Source of the DNA: Helicobacteraceae bacterium | GTDB taxonomy: Bacteria; Campylobacterota; Campylobacteria; Campylobacterales; Sulfurimonadaceae | Length of the DNA: 6,623 bases | Direction: 5' to 3' | Assembly: GCA_015488855.1 (NCBI GenBank) | Contig: WFMY01000186.1 | Location: 1-6,623 of the forward strand | Part shown: one piece after another, positions 6,485 through 6,623 of the stretch | Layout of the letters: each line of letters opens with the position of its first letter | How positions within the stretch are numbered: the stretch's first letter is position 1 | Made by a program: the position numbers and the translations under genes | Notes under the pieces: generated by a model | What the model was told of the DNA's origin: nothing | Databases searched by the model: none | The model's input: only the letters and a program-made list of their open reading frames with translations

Positions 6485-6623
6485 ATGAAAGAATTTTTTA
6501 AATACGGTGAAAAAGTAGATGGTTATGATGTGAGAGTCATCAATGAAAGAGAAGCAAGAGCAGCAGCAGGGATACTGTTTGCACTAGGACTTTTAAGTTT
6601 AACAAATGCTGCGATGCTTGGGC
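6485..6623 (+). CDS. DUF4395-like small membrane protein, N-terminal fragment
   Basis: Forty-six codons are visible before the window ends, so the 3' part is missing. A strong AGGAGG (6475-6480) lies 4 nt before the ATG at 6485 and overlaps the stop of the ATPase gene, so this gene belongs to the same operon by position. A charged N-terminus contains VRVINEREARAAAG, followed by a hydrophobic stretch (ILFALGLLSLTNAAMLG) that begins a membrane segment. The N-E-R-x-x-R-x-x-A-G pattern before a first membrane helix resembles DUF4395 proteins, which are small multi-helix membrane proteins of unknown function. The family call is by recollection of pattern and is moderate; that a real gene starts here is nearly certain. 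Confidence 0.65.
   Translation, partial: MKEFFKYGEKVDGYDVRVINEREARAAAGILFALGLLSLTNAAMLG

Overview
The window is AT-rich, tightly packed bacterial DNA. All genes lie on the plus strand, and most junctions overlap or nearly so. Codon use, the short AAAGG-type ribosome binding sites, the TGnTATAAT promoter and the protein sequences all suggest a member of the Campylobacterota (Sulfurimonas/Sulfurovum/Arcobacter-like). That placement is inference from style, not a database match.

Bases 1-239 hold no convincing gene. They contain a nested, roughly 97-nt imperfect inverted repeat centred near base 66. Next comes a well-formed promoter (TTGATA, 17 bp, TGC-TATAAT) whose -35 box is also the right half of an ArsR-type operator. 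It drives a two-gene arsenic cassette: a fusion of an ArsR repressor domain to a thioredoxin-type arsenate reductase (ArsC), then an ArsB arsenite permease whose start lies inside the fusion gene. The logic is self-contained. Arsenate enters, the C-terminal domain reduces it to arsenite, arsenite releases the N-terminal domain from the operator, and ArsB exports it.

A 67-base gap with its own candidate promoter follows: tandem YTAACAT repeats at 11-bp pitch upstream of an extended -10. After it comes a second operon encoding a complete tripartite ABC efflux system: a TolC-like outer-membrane channel, a HlyD/MacA-like periplasmic adaptor carrying the R-x3-L-x6-S tip motif, a MacB/DevC-type FtsX permease, and a separate LolD/DevA-type ATPase. 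The genes overlap by 8 and 4 bases or abut. The substrate cannot be read from the sequence. A DUF4395-like small membrane protein gene follows with a strong ribosome binding site and runs off the window.

The most notable points are the sensor-enzyme fusion with its self-regulating promoter, the Pho-box-like repeats before the efflux operon, the altered potassium-site residues in the ArsC domain, and the unexplained inverted repeat at the left edge. I did not find a clearly new defence or mobile system here.
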